Of a stretch of DNA of 64,000 nt, positions 45,193 to 54,053 are shown one piece after another. The notes beneath the pieces were generated by a model, which searched no databases, was not told the origin of the DNA, and saw only the letters and a program-made list of their open reading frames with translations. A program made the position numbers and the translations under genes. The stretch comes from Vibrio cyclitrophicus. Lineage in GTDB: Bacteria > Pseudomonadota > Gammaproteobacteria > Enterobacterales > Vibrionaceae. Every line of letters begins with the position of its first letter. Positions within the stretch are counted from its first letter, which is position 1. The stretch spans positions 372,001 through 436,000 of the forward strand of contig NZ_AP025481.1 in NCBI RefSeq assembly GCF_024347435.1, in the 5' to 3' direction.

Positions 45193-46050
45193 ATGTCAGA
45201 ACAATACACACCGCCAAAAGTTTGGGTTAACGATACCGCTGGTGGTAACAAGTGGGCAAACATCAATAGCCCTGAATCTGGAGCTCGGTTTGATAAAGAT
45301 CTCGCTGTTGGTGAACATGCTTTACAATTGTATTCTCTTGGCACACCTAACGGTCAAAAAGTCACTATCATGCTTGAAGAGCTATTGGCAGCAGGTGTAA
45401 AAGAGGCTGAATATGATGCTTACTTGATCAACATTGGTGACTCTGATCAATTCTCTTCTGGTTTTGTTGGCGTGAATCCAAACTCGAAAATACCAGCACT
45501 TGTCGACAAGTCTGGTGACGAAGATGTTAATGTTTTCGAATCGGCATCTATCTTGATGCACTTAGCTGAAAAATTCGGTCACTTCTTACCAAAAGAAGGG
45601 GCAGCAAGAACACAAACCATTAACTGGTTGTTTTGGGCACAAGGTTCAGCGCCATTCTTAGGTGGGGGCTTTGGTCACTTCTACGCTTACGCTGATGAAA
45701 AGCAAGAGTACCCAATTAACCGTTTTGCGATGGAAGCTAAGCGTCAACTAGACGTGTTAGACAAACAGTTAGCAAATAACACATTTGTTGCGGGTGAGGA
45801 GCTTAGCATCGCTGATATCGCGATTTGGCCTTGGTATGGCAACCTTGTACTAGGCAAATTGTATGATGCAGCTGAGTTCCTACAAGTTGAGTCTTACATC
45901 AATGTCGTTCGTTGGGCGAAGCAACTTGAAGCGCGTGAAGGTTTCCAACGAGGTCGAGTGGTGAATCGCTCATTTGGCGAAGATTGGGAGCAAGTTCCAG
46001 AGCGCCATTCAGCTGAAGATATTGATCGAGTTTTAACGTTACGCCCGTAG
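45193..46050 (+). CDS. yghU: YghU-type glutathione S-transferase
   Basis: A 285-residue nu-class glutathione transferase. The N-terminal extension (YTPPKVWVNDTAGGNKWANIN) is typical of YghU/YfcG. Then come the thioredoxin fold (LQLYSLGTPNGQKVTIMLEE, with NPNSKIPAL and FESASILMHLAE) and the helical C-terminal domain (TFVAGEELSIADIAIWPW). Members act as disulfide-bond oxidoreductases and peroxidases with glutathione. The ribosome-binding site is AAGGAAA before the ATG. It is a single gene with its own terminator. Confidence 0.93.
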   Translation: MSEQYTPPKVWVNDTAGGNKWANINSPESGARFDKDLAVGEHALQLYSLGTPNGQKVTIMLEELLAAGVKEAEYDAYLINIGDSDQFSSGFVGVNPNSKIPALVDKSGDEDVNVFESASILMHLAEKFGHFLPKEGAARTQTINWLFWAQGSAPFLGGGFGHFYAYADEKQEYPINRFAMEAKRQLDVLDKQLANNTFVAGEELSIADIAIWPWYGNLVLGKLYDAAEFLQVESYINVVRWAKQLEAREGFQRGRVVNRSFGEDWEQVPERHSAEDIDRVLTLRP

Positions 46051-46082
46051 TAATTTTTAAACGATAGTCGTCACTAGTATCT

Positions 46083-46129
46083 CTAGAGTTTGTTTTAGCG
46101 AATAACGTTAATTCAAACTCTAGTTTTTT
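46083..46129 (+). terminator. terminator after yghU
   Basis: CTAGAGTTTG (46083-46092) pairs with CAAACTCTAG (46114-46123), followed by six T's. The loop is 21 bases. Confidence 0.82.
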
Positions 46130-46230
46130 GTCCTACGGATTTTTCCATAGTAAGTCCACTTATTTAGATTTAGCTATTAAAGGCGGTTTAGGTATAAACT
46201 TGCGGCATCATAATTCTAAAGGATGGTGTC

Positions 46231-46554
46231 ATGTACCACGCACATATTTATTTCCCTCTGCGATTTGCAGAGCAGGCAGAAACACTGCGTCAGAAAATTC
46301 TATCAGAACGCAGGGATGTGTTAGAGACTTTCCCATTAATACAGCGTTTGGTTGGCCCACATAAGATGCCAATGTTTGAGCTCCATTTTGCGAACAAAGA
46401 GTCGGGTATTATCGAATGGCTTGAACAAGAACGTGGCGATATGTCGGTGTTGATTCACCCAGTAACCGGTGGTGAAGAAAAGCTAGATCACACAGTACGT
46501 GCGACTTGGCTTGGTCGTGAACTGGGTGTCTTTGAAGAAACGCTGACTAGTTAA
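46231..46554 (+). CDS. DOPA 4,5-dioxygenase family protein
   Basis: A 107-residue protein with the family histidines YHAHIYF near the start, VGPHKMPMFELHFA in the middle and VLIHPVTGGEEKLDHT near the end. This is the small extradiol-dioxygenase-like family that also occurs in many bacteria with unknown substrates. The ribosome-binding site is AAGGATGG. It is monocistronic, followed by an inverted repeat. Confidence 0.88.
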   Translation: MYHAHIYFPLRFAEQAETLRQKILSERRDVLETFPLIQRLVGPHKMPMFELHFANKESGIIEWLEQERGDMSVLIHPVTGGEEKLDHTVRATWLGRELGVFEETLTS

Positions 46555-46610
46555 TCAAACATACAAGTGTTGTTATTACCTCTTTCAGAACGGAACAATT
46601 CACAAACTAA

Positions 46611-46635
46611 AAAGGCTCCTCAAATGGGAGCCTTT
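46611..46635. terminator. terminator between the dioxygenase gene and fruA
   Basis: AAAGGCTCC (46611-46619) and GGAGCCTTT (46627-46635) form a 9-bp stem with a 7-base loop; T's follow in the forward direction. Confidence 0.8.
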
Positions 46636-46721
46636 GTTTTACCAAGGAACAGTTTTACCAAGGGACTGTTTAATCAAGAGCCTCCGTCCATCGGGTTTAG
46701 CCGTTAAACAGAGTAGGGGGG

Positions 46722-48482
46722 TTAAGCCTCTGCTGTCACTTTATCGCTGCTCATCTTTTTAAGAGCTGCGTAACCGAAGCCTGTTACTGCCGTACCTGCT
46801 GCAATCGCCACTAGGTACATAAGCACTGGAGAGATAGCACCAGGAATCAGTAGTACGAACAAGCCGCCGTGTGGAGCCATTAGCTGTGCGCCAAACATCA
46901 TTGATAGTGCGCCAGTTAGTGCACCACCTGCCATACAAGCTGGGATAACACGCATTGGATCTTTCGCTGCGAATGGGATTGCACCTTCAGAGATGAAACA
47001 TAGGCCAAGAACGAATGATGCTTTACCTGCTTCACGCTCGCCTGCTTCAAACTTGTCTTTCACTAGGAAAGTCGCAAGGCCCATACCTAGAGCTGGAACC
47101 ATACCTGCTGCCATGATAGCCGCCATTGGTGCGTAAGTTTGCGAAGCTAGTAGACCAACACCGAATGTGTACGCCGCTTTGTTTACAGGGCCACCAAGGT
47201 CGAAACACATCATTGCGCCTAGAATCACACCCAGAAGAATCGCATTAGACGTTCCCATGTTGTTTAGGAAAGTCGTCATTGCGCTCATCACGCCAGAAAC
47301 AGGGCCACCCACGATGTAAACCATCACCAAACCAGTGAACAAACTCGCGATAAACGGAATGATCAGGATTGGCTTGAGGGCTTCCATGGATTGTGGAAGT
47401 TGAACCTTGTCGGCAATGAATTTCGCTGCGTAACCGGCAATGAAACCTGCTGCGATACCACCTAGGAAACCTGCGCCCGTTGAGCTAGCCAGCATACCGC
47501 CGATTAGACCTGGAGCCAGACCCGGACGGTCAGCAATTGAGAATGCAATGAAACCAGCAAGAACAGGAATCATTAGAGCGAATGCAGAACCACCACCGAT
47601 AGTCATCAATGCTGCTGCTAGTGTGCCTTCTTCTTTAAACGCTTCGATACCGAATACGAAAGACAGAGCTATGATCAAACCCCCCGCAACAACTACAGGA
47701 AGCATGTGCGATACACCTGTCATTAGGTGCTTGTACACGCCTTTCTTCTCGTCAGCAGGTGCTGAATTTGAAGAAGCAGTGTGTTGGTATGGTTTAGCTT
47801 CTGCGAACGCTTTTTCCATCTCTTGCTTTGTTTTCTTAAGCGCAGGACCCGTTGTCGTTTTGTATAGCGCTTTGCCGTTAAAACGATCCAAAGGAACATC
47901 GATGTCTGCCGCGATGATAACAAGGTCAGCATCTGCGATTTCTTGGTCTGTCAGTTGGTTCTTCGCACCTACAGAGCCGCGAGTTTCCACTTTAATTTGG
48001 TGACCTAGGCGTTTACCTTCTGCTTCAAGCGCTTCAGCTGCCATAAAGGTGTGTGCAACGCCAGTCGGGCAAGCCGTAATCGCTACGATCTTTTTGCTGC
48101 CTGTGCTTGCCGTTGTAGAAGAGTTTACTGATGTACCAGTCACTTCCACTGTAGACTCAACTTGAGAAGCGTCTAGTACTGTTGCTTCTGCTACCGCTTT
48201 CTCTAGAAATGCTTTTGCATCTGCAGTGCATTCAGAGATAGCCGCTTGGTACACTTTCTTACCAACAAAACGTGCTTTATCAACGTTTGTGTTAGCTGCG
48301 ATAACCACAACGTCGCTGCTGTCGATAGTGTCTTGTGATACGGTTGAGTCAGGTAGCACGCTTGATTGGCATTCAATAGCGGCGTTCCAACCCAGTGCTT
48401 TTGTTGCTTGCTCTAACAAGCCTGCTGCGATGATGCTGTTTGCTACGCCACTAGGGCAAGCCGTGATAATGGTAATATTCAT
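46722..48482 (-). CDS. fruA: fructose-specific PTS enzyme IIBC
   Basis: A 586-residue membrane permease that imports fructose and phosphorylates it to fructose 1-phosphate. It contains two IIB-like domains: a duplicated N-terminal one (IITACPSGVANS, C9) and the active one (AITACPTGVAHTFMAAEAL, phosphocysteine C138). The eight- to ten-helix IIC domain starts near residue 250 (LMTGVSHMLPVVVAGGLIIALSFVFG). It is the last gene of fruBKA, 15 bp after fruK. Confidence 0.96.
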   Translation of the reverse strand: MNITIITACPSGVANSIIAAGLLEQATKALGWNAAIECQSSVLPDSTVSQDTIDSSDVVVIAANTNVDKARFVGKKVYQAAISECTADAKAFLEKAVAEATVLDASQVESTVEVTGTSVNSSTTASTGSKKIVAITACPTGVAHTFMAAEALEAEGKRLGHQIKVETRGSVGAKNQLTDQEIADADLVIIAADIDVPLDRFNGKALYKTTTGPALKKTKQEMEKAFAEAKPYQHTASSNSAPADEKKGVYKHLMTGVSHMLPVVVAGGLIIALSFVFGIEAFKEEGTLAAALMTIGGGSAFALMIPVLAGFIAFSIADRPGLAPGLIGGMLASSTGAGFLGGIAAGFIAGYAAKFIADKVQLPQSMEALKPILIIPFIASLFTGLVMVYIVGGPVSGVMSAMTTFLNNMGTSNAILLGVILGAMMCFDLGGPVNKAAYTFGVGLLASQTYAPMAAIMAAGMVPALGMGLATFLVKDKFEAGEREAGKASFVLGLCFISEGAIPFAAKDPMRVIPACMAGGALTGALSMMFGAQLMAPHGGLFVLLIPGAISPVLMYLVAIAAGTAVTGFGYAALKKMSSDKVTAEA

Positions 48483-48497
48483 AATAAACCTTTTGTC

Positions 48498-49475
48498 CTA
48501 TTTGCTTGTGTCTAACTGGTTAGTTGGAGCACTAAGCGACTGTAATTGGATATTTTGTAGTACTGAATCCAGCTCTTGTTGGCTGGTAATGCCCACGCCT
48601 ACCTGTGAAACTGCTAGAGCAGATAAGGCGGTTGCGAATTTAATAAGTTCTGGTTTTGGCATCTGTTGCATGTGACCCCAACATAGGCCAGCGACTAATG
48701 TGTCGCCTGCGCCAACCGTGCTTACCACTTGCATGCGCGGCGGTTGAGCATGTAGCCATTCACCTTGGTTTAGCCACATCACGCCTTCAGCGCCAAGTGA
48801 CACCACGATGTTCTCGATGCCTTTTTCACTGAGGGCTTGGCCTGCGTGTTGGCATTGGTCGCGTGTGGTTAGTTCTGCATTGAATAGCTGAGAAAGCTCT
48901 TCATCGTTTGGTTTAATTAACCAAGGCTGTGCATTGATACCGGCTTTAAGTGCGTCACGGCTGCTGTCGAACAGCACCTTTTTACCTAGGTCACGCAAGC
49001 GTTGTACCCAAGAAGCGCAAAGCTCTGGTGATACGCCTTGTGGCAAGCTGCCTGCAATCACGAAGTAATCGTGTGTTTCAGCAAGCTCTAACAAGGTTTC
49101 TTCAAACGCTTTGATAGCGTCAGCATCAACAGGAACACCTGGGAAGTTGATGTCGCTTACTTGGCCTGAGTTTTCTACCAATTTCACGTTGATGCGAGTC
49201 GCGCCGTCGACACGGATGAAGCGGTCAGTTGCGCCCATCTGTTCGAACAGTTGGCAGAATGCTTCTTCGTTATTACGACCAAGGAAACCAGTTACGGTAA
49301 CCTTCGCGCCAAGCTCTGAAAGTACTTTTGCTACGTTTACACCTTTGCCTGCTGCATGTAGAGAACCTTTGTTCACTAGGCTGACTGAACCCACGTTAAG
49401 TGCGTCGATAGTGCCAGTCAGGTCTAGAGCAGGGTTTAGCGTAACGGTAACGGCTTTGATTTGTTTATCAGACAT
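48498..49475 (-). CDS. fruK: 1-phosphofructokinase
   Basis: A 325-residue PfkB-family kinase phosphorylating fructose 1-phosphate to fructose 1,6-bisphosphate. Motifs are GSLHAAGKGVNVAKVLSELG near the N-terminus and the ATP/anion-hole motif STVGAGDTLVAGLCWG with the catalytic aspartate. It is the middle gene of fruBKA, 9 bp after fruB. Confidence 0.96.
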   Translation of the reverse strand: MSDKQIKAVTVTLNPALDLTGTIDALNVGSVSLVNKGSLHAAGKGVNVAKVLSELGAKVTVTGFLGRNNEEAFCQLFEQMGATDRFIRVDGATRINVKLVENSGQVSDINFPGVPVDADAIKAFEETLLELAETHDYFVIAGSLPQGVSPELCASWVQRLRDLGKKVLFDSSRDALKAGINAQPWLIKPNDEELSQLFNAELTTRDQCQHAGQALSEKGIENIVVSLGAEGVMWLNQGEWLHAQPPRMQVVSTVGAGDTLVAGLCWGHMQQMPKPELIKFATALSALAVSQVGVGITSQQELDSVLQNIQLQSLSAPTNQLDTSK

Positions 49476-49484
49476 ATCGATTCC

Positions 49485-50618
49485 TTAACCTTCACCAAGG
49501 CCTGAAGCGATAGCTTTACCAATCGATTCAAGAGCTTGTGCTGCATCTTCACCTTCAGCAACAAACTGAAGCTGATGGCCGTGTTTAACGCCAAGAGCGA
49601 TCACTTTCATCAAGCTCTTCGCATTCACTTCTTTTCCGTCACCATCTAGGTTTGAAACGCGAATGGTTGACTCGAATTTCTTCGCTTCAGCGACTAGCAT
49701 TGCACCCGGACGAGCGTGTAAGCCGTGAGCATTTTTGATTTTAAATACCGCGCAGTTGTCATCGTCTTGAGACGCTGTAGAAACCGCTTCATCTCTTAGA
49801 AGGCCAATGACTTGTGCTATGTCAGCAGTCAACAGTTGTTGCTGTTTACCTTCGAAAATCATTTTGCTTAGGTTCGCTAAAATAGATTGGTGAGCGCTGT
49901 TACAAGCGGCGAACGCTACCAATGCTTTAACGGGTGTGCCTTCGTACTCACAATGGTTAGCCGTTGAAACGAATGATACGCCAGTGCGAGTTACGCCTTT
50001 GTCGCTGCCCAACAACCAAAGGCCTTGGCCTAGGTGAGTCGGTGTTTTTGTTACGAGGTCAGCAACGAATGCGTTGTCCGTACAACCTGTATTCTTAAGT
50101 AGGCCGCCCGCTACTGCAGACATTTGAATCATGTCGCTTGCAGGGAACAGTAGCTGCACTAAAGAAGCGTCTAGATCGGCTTCAAGTTGAACTTCACCGT
50201 TCAGTAGAGCGATGATTTCGTCTTCTGATTTCGCTTGCTTTAACTTCTCTTCGACACCGTCTGCAGCGAGAACTTTGGTCAGTTGCTTAAGAATGCCTAA
50301 GTGCTCGTCAGATTTAGCCGCAATACCAATCGCAACGTAAACACGGTTGCCATCTGCCCAATCAATACCTTCAGGGAAGTGGTGTACCGCAACGCCTGTC
50401 TCTTTTACTAGGCCACGAGTATCAGTGGTTCCGTGAGGAATCGCGATGCCGTTACCTAGGAACGTAGAGTTCTGGTTTTCACGGTTCAGCATTCCTTCAA
50501 CGTAGCCAGATTCAACTAAGCCTTTCGCCGTTAAGTCGCCAGCAATGTTTTGGATTGCTTTGAATTTGTCTTCGGCAGTTTGGCCTAGAGTAATGTCAGA
50601 TTTTGATAATTTAAGCAT
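49485..50618 (-). CDS. fruB: fructose PTS IIA-HPr fusion (diphosphoryl transfer protein)
   Basis: A 377-residue cytosolic phosphocarrier. The IIA-Fru domain (1-145) has phosphohistidine H62 in IAIPHGTTD. A central M domain follows, and a C-terminal FPr/HPr-like domain (about 288-377) has H301 in AHGLHARPGAM. It takes phosphate from enzyme I and passes it to FruA. It is the first gene of the operon; its promoter region has a Cra box 105-120 bp upstream. The ATG follows GAGGC. Confidence 0.96.
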   Translation of the reverse strand: MLKLSKSDITLGQTAEDKFKAIQNIAGDLTAKGLVESGYVEGMLNRENQNSTFLGNGIAIPHGTTDTRGLVKETGVAVHHFPEGIDWADGNRVYVAIGIAAKSDEHLGILKQLTKVLAADGVEEKLKQAKSEDEIIALLNGEVQLEADLDASLVQLLFPASDMIQMSAVAGGLLKNTGCTDNAFVADLVTKTPTHLGQGLWLLGSDKGVTRTGVSFVSTANHCEYEGTPVKALVAFAACNSAHQSILANLSKMIFEGKQQQLLTADIAQVIGLLRDEAVSTASQDDDNCAVFKIKNAHGLHARPGAMLVAEAKKFESTIRVSNLDGDGKEVNAKSLMKVIALGVKHGHQLQFVAEGEDAAQALESIGKAIASGLGEG

Positions 50619-50722
50619 GGTGCCTCTTTAGCGTATCGCTTGAGAATTTGTGTTTCGCTACGATTCAGTTTAGAGCAAGAATTAGTGAACTTTACTCTTT
50701 GCTTGCTCTTTGTTTTACCCTG

Positions 50723-50738
50723 GCTGAATCGGTTCAGC
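50723..50738. promoter_or_regulatory. Cra (FruR) operator, fruB side
   Basis: GCTGAATCGGTTCAGC is a near-perfect match to the Cra consensus TGAAnCGnTTCA. It lies about 105 bp upstream of fruB and should repress fruBKA until fructose 1-phosphate releases Cra. Confidence 0.9.
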
Positions 50739-50902
50739 ATTTAGTGTAAAAAAATTCAGCAAAGCCGATTTTGGTTTTCAAAATAGTTTGCTGCGTGTCG
50801 TTAATTTGCTTCGGTTGCGATTCGTAAATAATGAAAAGCTTATTAACGACAAATGGCTCTCAATTCATTCAAAAGGATGATTGAAGTCACTTTTCAGATT
50901 TT

Positions 50903-50918
50903 GCTGAATCCTTTCAGC
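50903..50918. promoter_or_regulatory. Cra operator, weaker copy
   Basis: GCTGAATCCTTTCAGC differs from the consensus in the centre. It lies 94-109 bp upstream of the cra start. Confidence 0.75.
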
Positions 50919-50924
50919 TTTTAT

Positions 50925-50940
50925 ACTGAATCGATTCAGC
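50925..50940. promoter_or_regulatory. Cra operator, cra side
   Basis: ACTGAATCGATTCAGC carries the full TGAATCGATTCA core, 22 bp (about two helical turns) from the previous copy. It suggests autoregulation of cra. Confidence 0.88.
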
Positions 50941-51011
50941 ATATAATTCAACTAATCCAAGGATCAGAATATTGGTTATATGATCCTACGCACAAAATAC
51001 AGGTCACCCAT

Positions 51012-52016
51012 ATGACACTTGATGAAATTGCCAAACTAGCTGGTGTGTCGAAAACCACTGCTAGCTATGTGATCAACGGCAAGGCGCAGAAATACAGAAT
51101 CAGCGAAAAGACTCAGCAGAAAGTGATGGCAGTCGTTGATGAGTACAACTACCGTCCAGATCATGCTGCTTCGTCGCTGCGTGCTGGTAATAGTCGTTCA
51201 TTTGGTTTGATTATTCCTGATCTTGAAAACAGCAGTTACGCGCGTTTAGCAAAATTGATAGAGCAGAACTCACGTAAAGTGGGCTATCAAATCCTGATCG
51301 GCTGTTCAGATGATGATGCTGAAACCGAACGTAAAGTCGCTGACGCTTTGGTGAGTCGTCGTATTGATGCCTTGCTGGTGGCGAGCTCTATGCCAGACGC
51401 TAATGAGTTTTACTTGAAGCTGCAAAACTCAGGCACCCCCGTAATCGCGATTGATCGTCCATTAGATGATGAGCATTTTGCTTGTGTGATCAGTGAAGAT
51501 TTTGAAGCTGCGTTTGAGCTGACGCATTCTATTCTTGATGACAGTATTGAGAGTGTTGGTTTGATAGGTGCATTGCCAGATCTGAACATCTCACGTGAAC
51601 GTCAGTTGGGTTTCGAAGCGGCAAACAAAGCGTATGGTCAACAAGTCGGGCTGTCAGAAAACAAACCTATCGTTGTGGGTTACGGCGAGCACTTTGACCG
51701 AGAATCTGGGCGTGAAATTTTTGAAGGTTGGATTGCAAAAGACGCAGTGCCCGATGCGATTGTCACCATGTCATACACCTTGTTAGAGGGTGTACTTGAT
51801 GTAATGGTCGAAAAGCCAGAACTGGTTAATCAAGTGAAGTTGGCGACCTTTGGTGATAACCGACTGCTCGATTTCTTGCCTTTTAAGGTCCATTCACTTC
51901 CGCAGCAGTTTGAAGTAATTGCGGATAGTGCTTTTGCTCTGGCTTTGAACGCTTCTGCTAAACGTTATCAAGCGGGTATTGAATTAGTGCCAAGAAGCTT
52001 AGTTAGGCGAGGCTAA
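51012..52016 (+). CDS. cra: catabolite repressor/activator Cra (FruR)
   Basis: A 334-residue LacI-family regulator, the same length as E. coli Cra. The N-terminal HTH is TLDEIAKLAGVSKTTASYVI with NGKAQKYRIS, followed by the hinge and a sugar-phosphate-binding core (FGLIIPDLENSSYARLAK). The frame stays open 53 codons upstream, but the conserved start fixes ATG 51012. It is divergent from fruBKA with Cra boxes between. Fructose 1-phosphate is the known inducer. It probably also governs central carbon genes elsewhere. Confidence 0.95.
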   Translation: MTLDEIAKLAGVSKTTASYVINGKAQKYRISEKTQQKVMAVVDEYNYRPDHAASSLRAGNSRSFGLIIPDLENSSYARLAKLIEQNSRKVGYQILIGCSDDDAETERKVADALVSRRIDALLVASSMPDANEFYLKLQNSGTPVIAIDRPLDDEHFACVISEDFEAAFELTHSILDDSIESVGLIGALPDLNISRERQLGFEAANKAYGQQVGLSENKPIVVGYGEHFDRESGREIFEGWIAKDAVPDAIVTMSYTLLEGVLDVMVEKPELVNQVKLATFGDNRLLDFLPFKVHSLPQQFEVIADSAFALALNASAKRYQAGIELVPRSLVRRG

Positions 52017-52029
52017 TTCGTAAACGTAT

Positions 52030-53820
52030 CTAGCTTGGGTTTAACAACAAACCTAGTTCTACTATCGCAATAATGCCGAGCAACAAGGCTAAAACTTTCC
52101 AAAACTGGATCGGGTTTCGGTTTATCAAAGGTTGCTTGGCTTTGCTTTTTACCAAGCTTTGGTTAGGTGTGTAAAGGTCGGCCACAAAGTCCCCTAACAC
52201 TTGATGGCGTTCGCTTGGCGATTCGGCACACGCTTTTTGTAAAACCAAATCAACCCAAGCTGGTATGTCAGTACGCTTTTGTGTCAGCGATTGGTATTCC
52301 CATTGATGATGACGAGATTGCTTGAGCGATTGTGCAGACATCTCAGAGTAGGGCAGTTCGCCTGTGAGCATTTCATACCCGATGACTGCAATAGAGAATA
52401 GATCCGAACTTGTGGTCGCGGTATTGTGCTTTATGGTTTCCGGTGCAATGTAATTAACAGCGCCCAATGGTACCGAGTCTTGCTCTGATTTACTTCCTTC
52501 TTCAATACCTCTTACCAACACAGCCCCAAGATCAATTATTTTAATCTCGCCATCACGTTGAATCATGATGTTTTCAGGTTTTAAGTCTCTGTGCACCATA
52601 TCTGCACGTTGTAGCACTCGGATACCTTGTGTGATCTTATCGAGTATATCGCGCACTTGTTTGAGTGAAGGTTTTGGATTGTCGTACATCCACTGTCTCA
52701 GCGTGATGCCTTCTACCCATTCACAAATTTGATATAGGAATTGCGAGTGTTCTGGCGTCGGGTAGACCTTCATTACTTTCTTGTTGTTCAGTAGGATTCC
52801 TGCCCATTGCTCGTTAAAAAACGCGCTCAGTTGTGCTGGGCTGTCGTGATACTGAACCGAAGGTACCTTGAGGACGAATTCGGTTTGTGTCTCTTTGTGC
52901 ATGACACGGTATACATGGCTTCTTGAACCTGCATATAGGACTTCGAGTACCATATAGTTGTCGATGCTTTGCCCGAGCTTTAAAGCGGGTGGGATGGCTC
53001 GTTTAGCGAGCTTTTCATGGAACTCAATGAGCGAAGGCTTAGGTAGATGACTGACTTGCACAATCAAGCAGCTTACGTTATCAGAGCTATTGTGGCTTAA
53101 AGCGGTGTTACAGATGGTTTGTGCTGCATATTCGAAATCCGCTCCGGGTTTGTCGATATGTTCCTTGAAGGTGTTAGGGGAAACAAACTCATGCACGCCA
53201 TCTGATGTAAGGATGAAGCAGTCATTTTTTTTAATCGGTAGTGTTTGGTAATCAACGTTGAGTTGGTTATCCATACCTAAAGCTCGTGTTAGGTAGTGTT
53301 TCTGTCCCATATTCTTGCGGGTATGATCGCGAGTAAGCTGACGTAATTCGCCATCTCTCAATAGATAAATACGACTGTCGCCGACATGGAATATATGGGC
53401 GGTGTTTGATTTTAGGATCACGCTGCTAAAAGTGGAAACGAGCGCATTATGGTTAACTTGTTGAGTGGGGTGGATATTTGAGACTGAAGTGTTAAAAAGC
53501 CAAGAGTTGAGCGAGGTTAGGACTTTTTGAGCTGAACGCTGAATACTCCAGCTCTGCGGGGTTGAGTAATAGTCATCAATGAATTGCATCACGCTGGTAT
53601 GGCTGGCTTTTTGACCGTGTTCACTGCAACTTGCACCATCCGCTATACAAGCAACACTGCCTTTTAACTCTTGCTCTGCGCGAGTTTTGGGGTGTTTTAC
53701 AATGATTGCATCTTGGTTTTCATCACGTACGCCTTTATTCGAATAGCCACCAAACTTGAGCGTTAGTTGGTTGTTCGATTCCGGTGTGATGACTTGCCCT
53801 TGGCTGAATGAAATTGTCAT
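52030..53820 (-). CDS. PP2C phosphatase-Ser/Thr protein kinase fusion
   Basis: A 596-residue bifunctional protein. Residues about 15-240 are a PP2C-type phosphatase (GYSNKGVRDENQDAII, CIADGASCSEHGQKAS, HVGDSRIYLLRDGEL, ILTSDGVHEFV). Residues about 255-520 are a Hanks-type kinase (ATP lysine in FVLKVPS, catalytic HRDLKPENIM near 408, DLG metal motif, APET activation-loop end). One transmembrane helix (LALLLGIIAIVELGLLL) ends the protein, so both domains face the cytosol. The ATG at 53818-53820 is chosen. It is the last gene of the nirB-nirD-transporter unit; a role in tuning nitrate assimilation is inferred from context. Confidence 0.9.
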   Translation of the reverse strand: MTISFSQGQVITPESNNQLTLKFGGYSNKGVRDENQDAIIVKHPKTRAEQELKGSVACIADGASCSEHGQKASHTSVMQFIDDYYSTPQSWSIQRSAQKVLTSLNSWLFNTSVSNIHPTQQVNHNALVSTFSSVILKSNTAHIFHVGDSRIYLLRDGELRQLTRDHTRKNMGQKHYLTRALGMDNQLNVDYQTLPIKKNDCFILTSDGVHEFVSPNTFKEHIDKPGADFEYAAQTICNTALSHNSSDNVSCLIVQVSHLPKPSLIEFHEKLAKRAIPPALKLGQSIDNYMVLEVLYAGSRSHVYRVMHKETQTEFVLKVPSVQYHDSPAQLSAFFNEQWAGILLNNKKVMKVYPTPEHSQFLYQICEWVEGITLRQWMYDNPKPSLKQVRDILDKITQGIRVLQRADMVHRDLKPENIMIQRDGEIKIIDLGAVLVRGIEEGSKSEQDSVPLGAVNYIAPETIKHNTATTSSDLFSIAVIGYEMLTGELPYSEMSAQSLKQSRHHQWEYQSLTQKRTDIPAWVDLVLQKACAESPSERHQVLGDFVADLYTPNQSLVKSKAKQPLINRNPIQFWKVLALLLGIIAIVELGLLLNPS

Positions 53821-54053
53821 AACTGTTCTTCTCTTAACTGCTCTTCTTCCCGCTTCCTTGACAGAACCCCCTAGGAAGAACAAAAGCCCTAGTGAACGTA
53901 GAGCCTTTGAACGAAGCACCCAGCATTGATATATCGAAACTTGAATAAACTTAAGCGTTAGTACATTTAAGCATTAAAGATTCAAGCATAAATATGTCAG
54001 CTAAGGTGCTCCTCCCGATTTGATAATATCTACGTTAACCGTTAGTGCTCAGA

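Noticed and set aside
47440..48003. 187-codon forward frame inside fruA
   Set aside because: It is antisense to the conserved FruA coding sequence; its Pro/Ala/Ser-rich composition is a shadow of transmembrane codons.
50853..51011. 53-codon N-terminal extension of Cra
   Set aside because: Cra proteins start with the helix-turn-helix at MTLDEIAKLAG. The extension runs through the Cra operators and has no ribosome-binding site.
53821..53919. 33-residue N-terminal extension of the phosphatase-kinase
   Set aside because: It is basic and unlike PP2C starts. The ATG at 53820 has a purine-rich site (AAGAGAAGAA) upstream.
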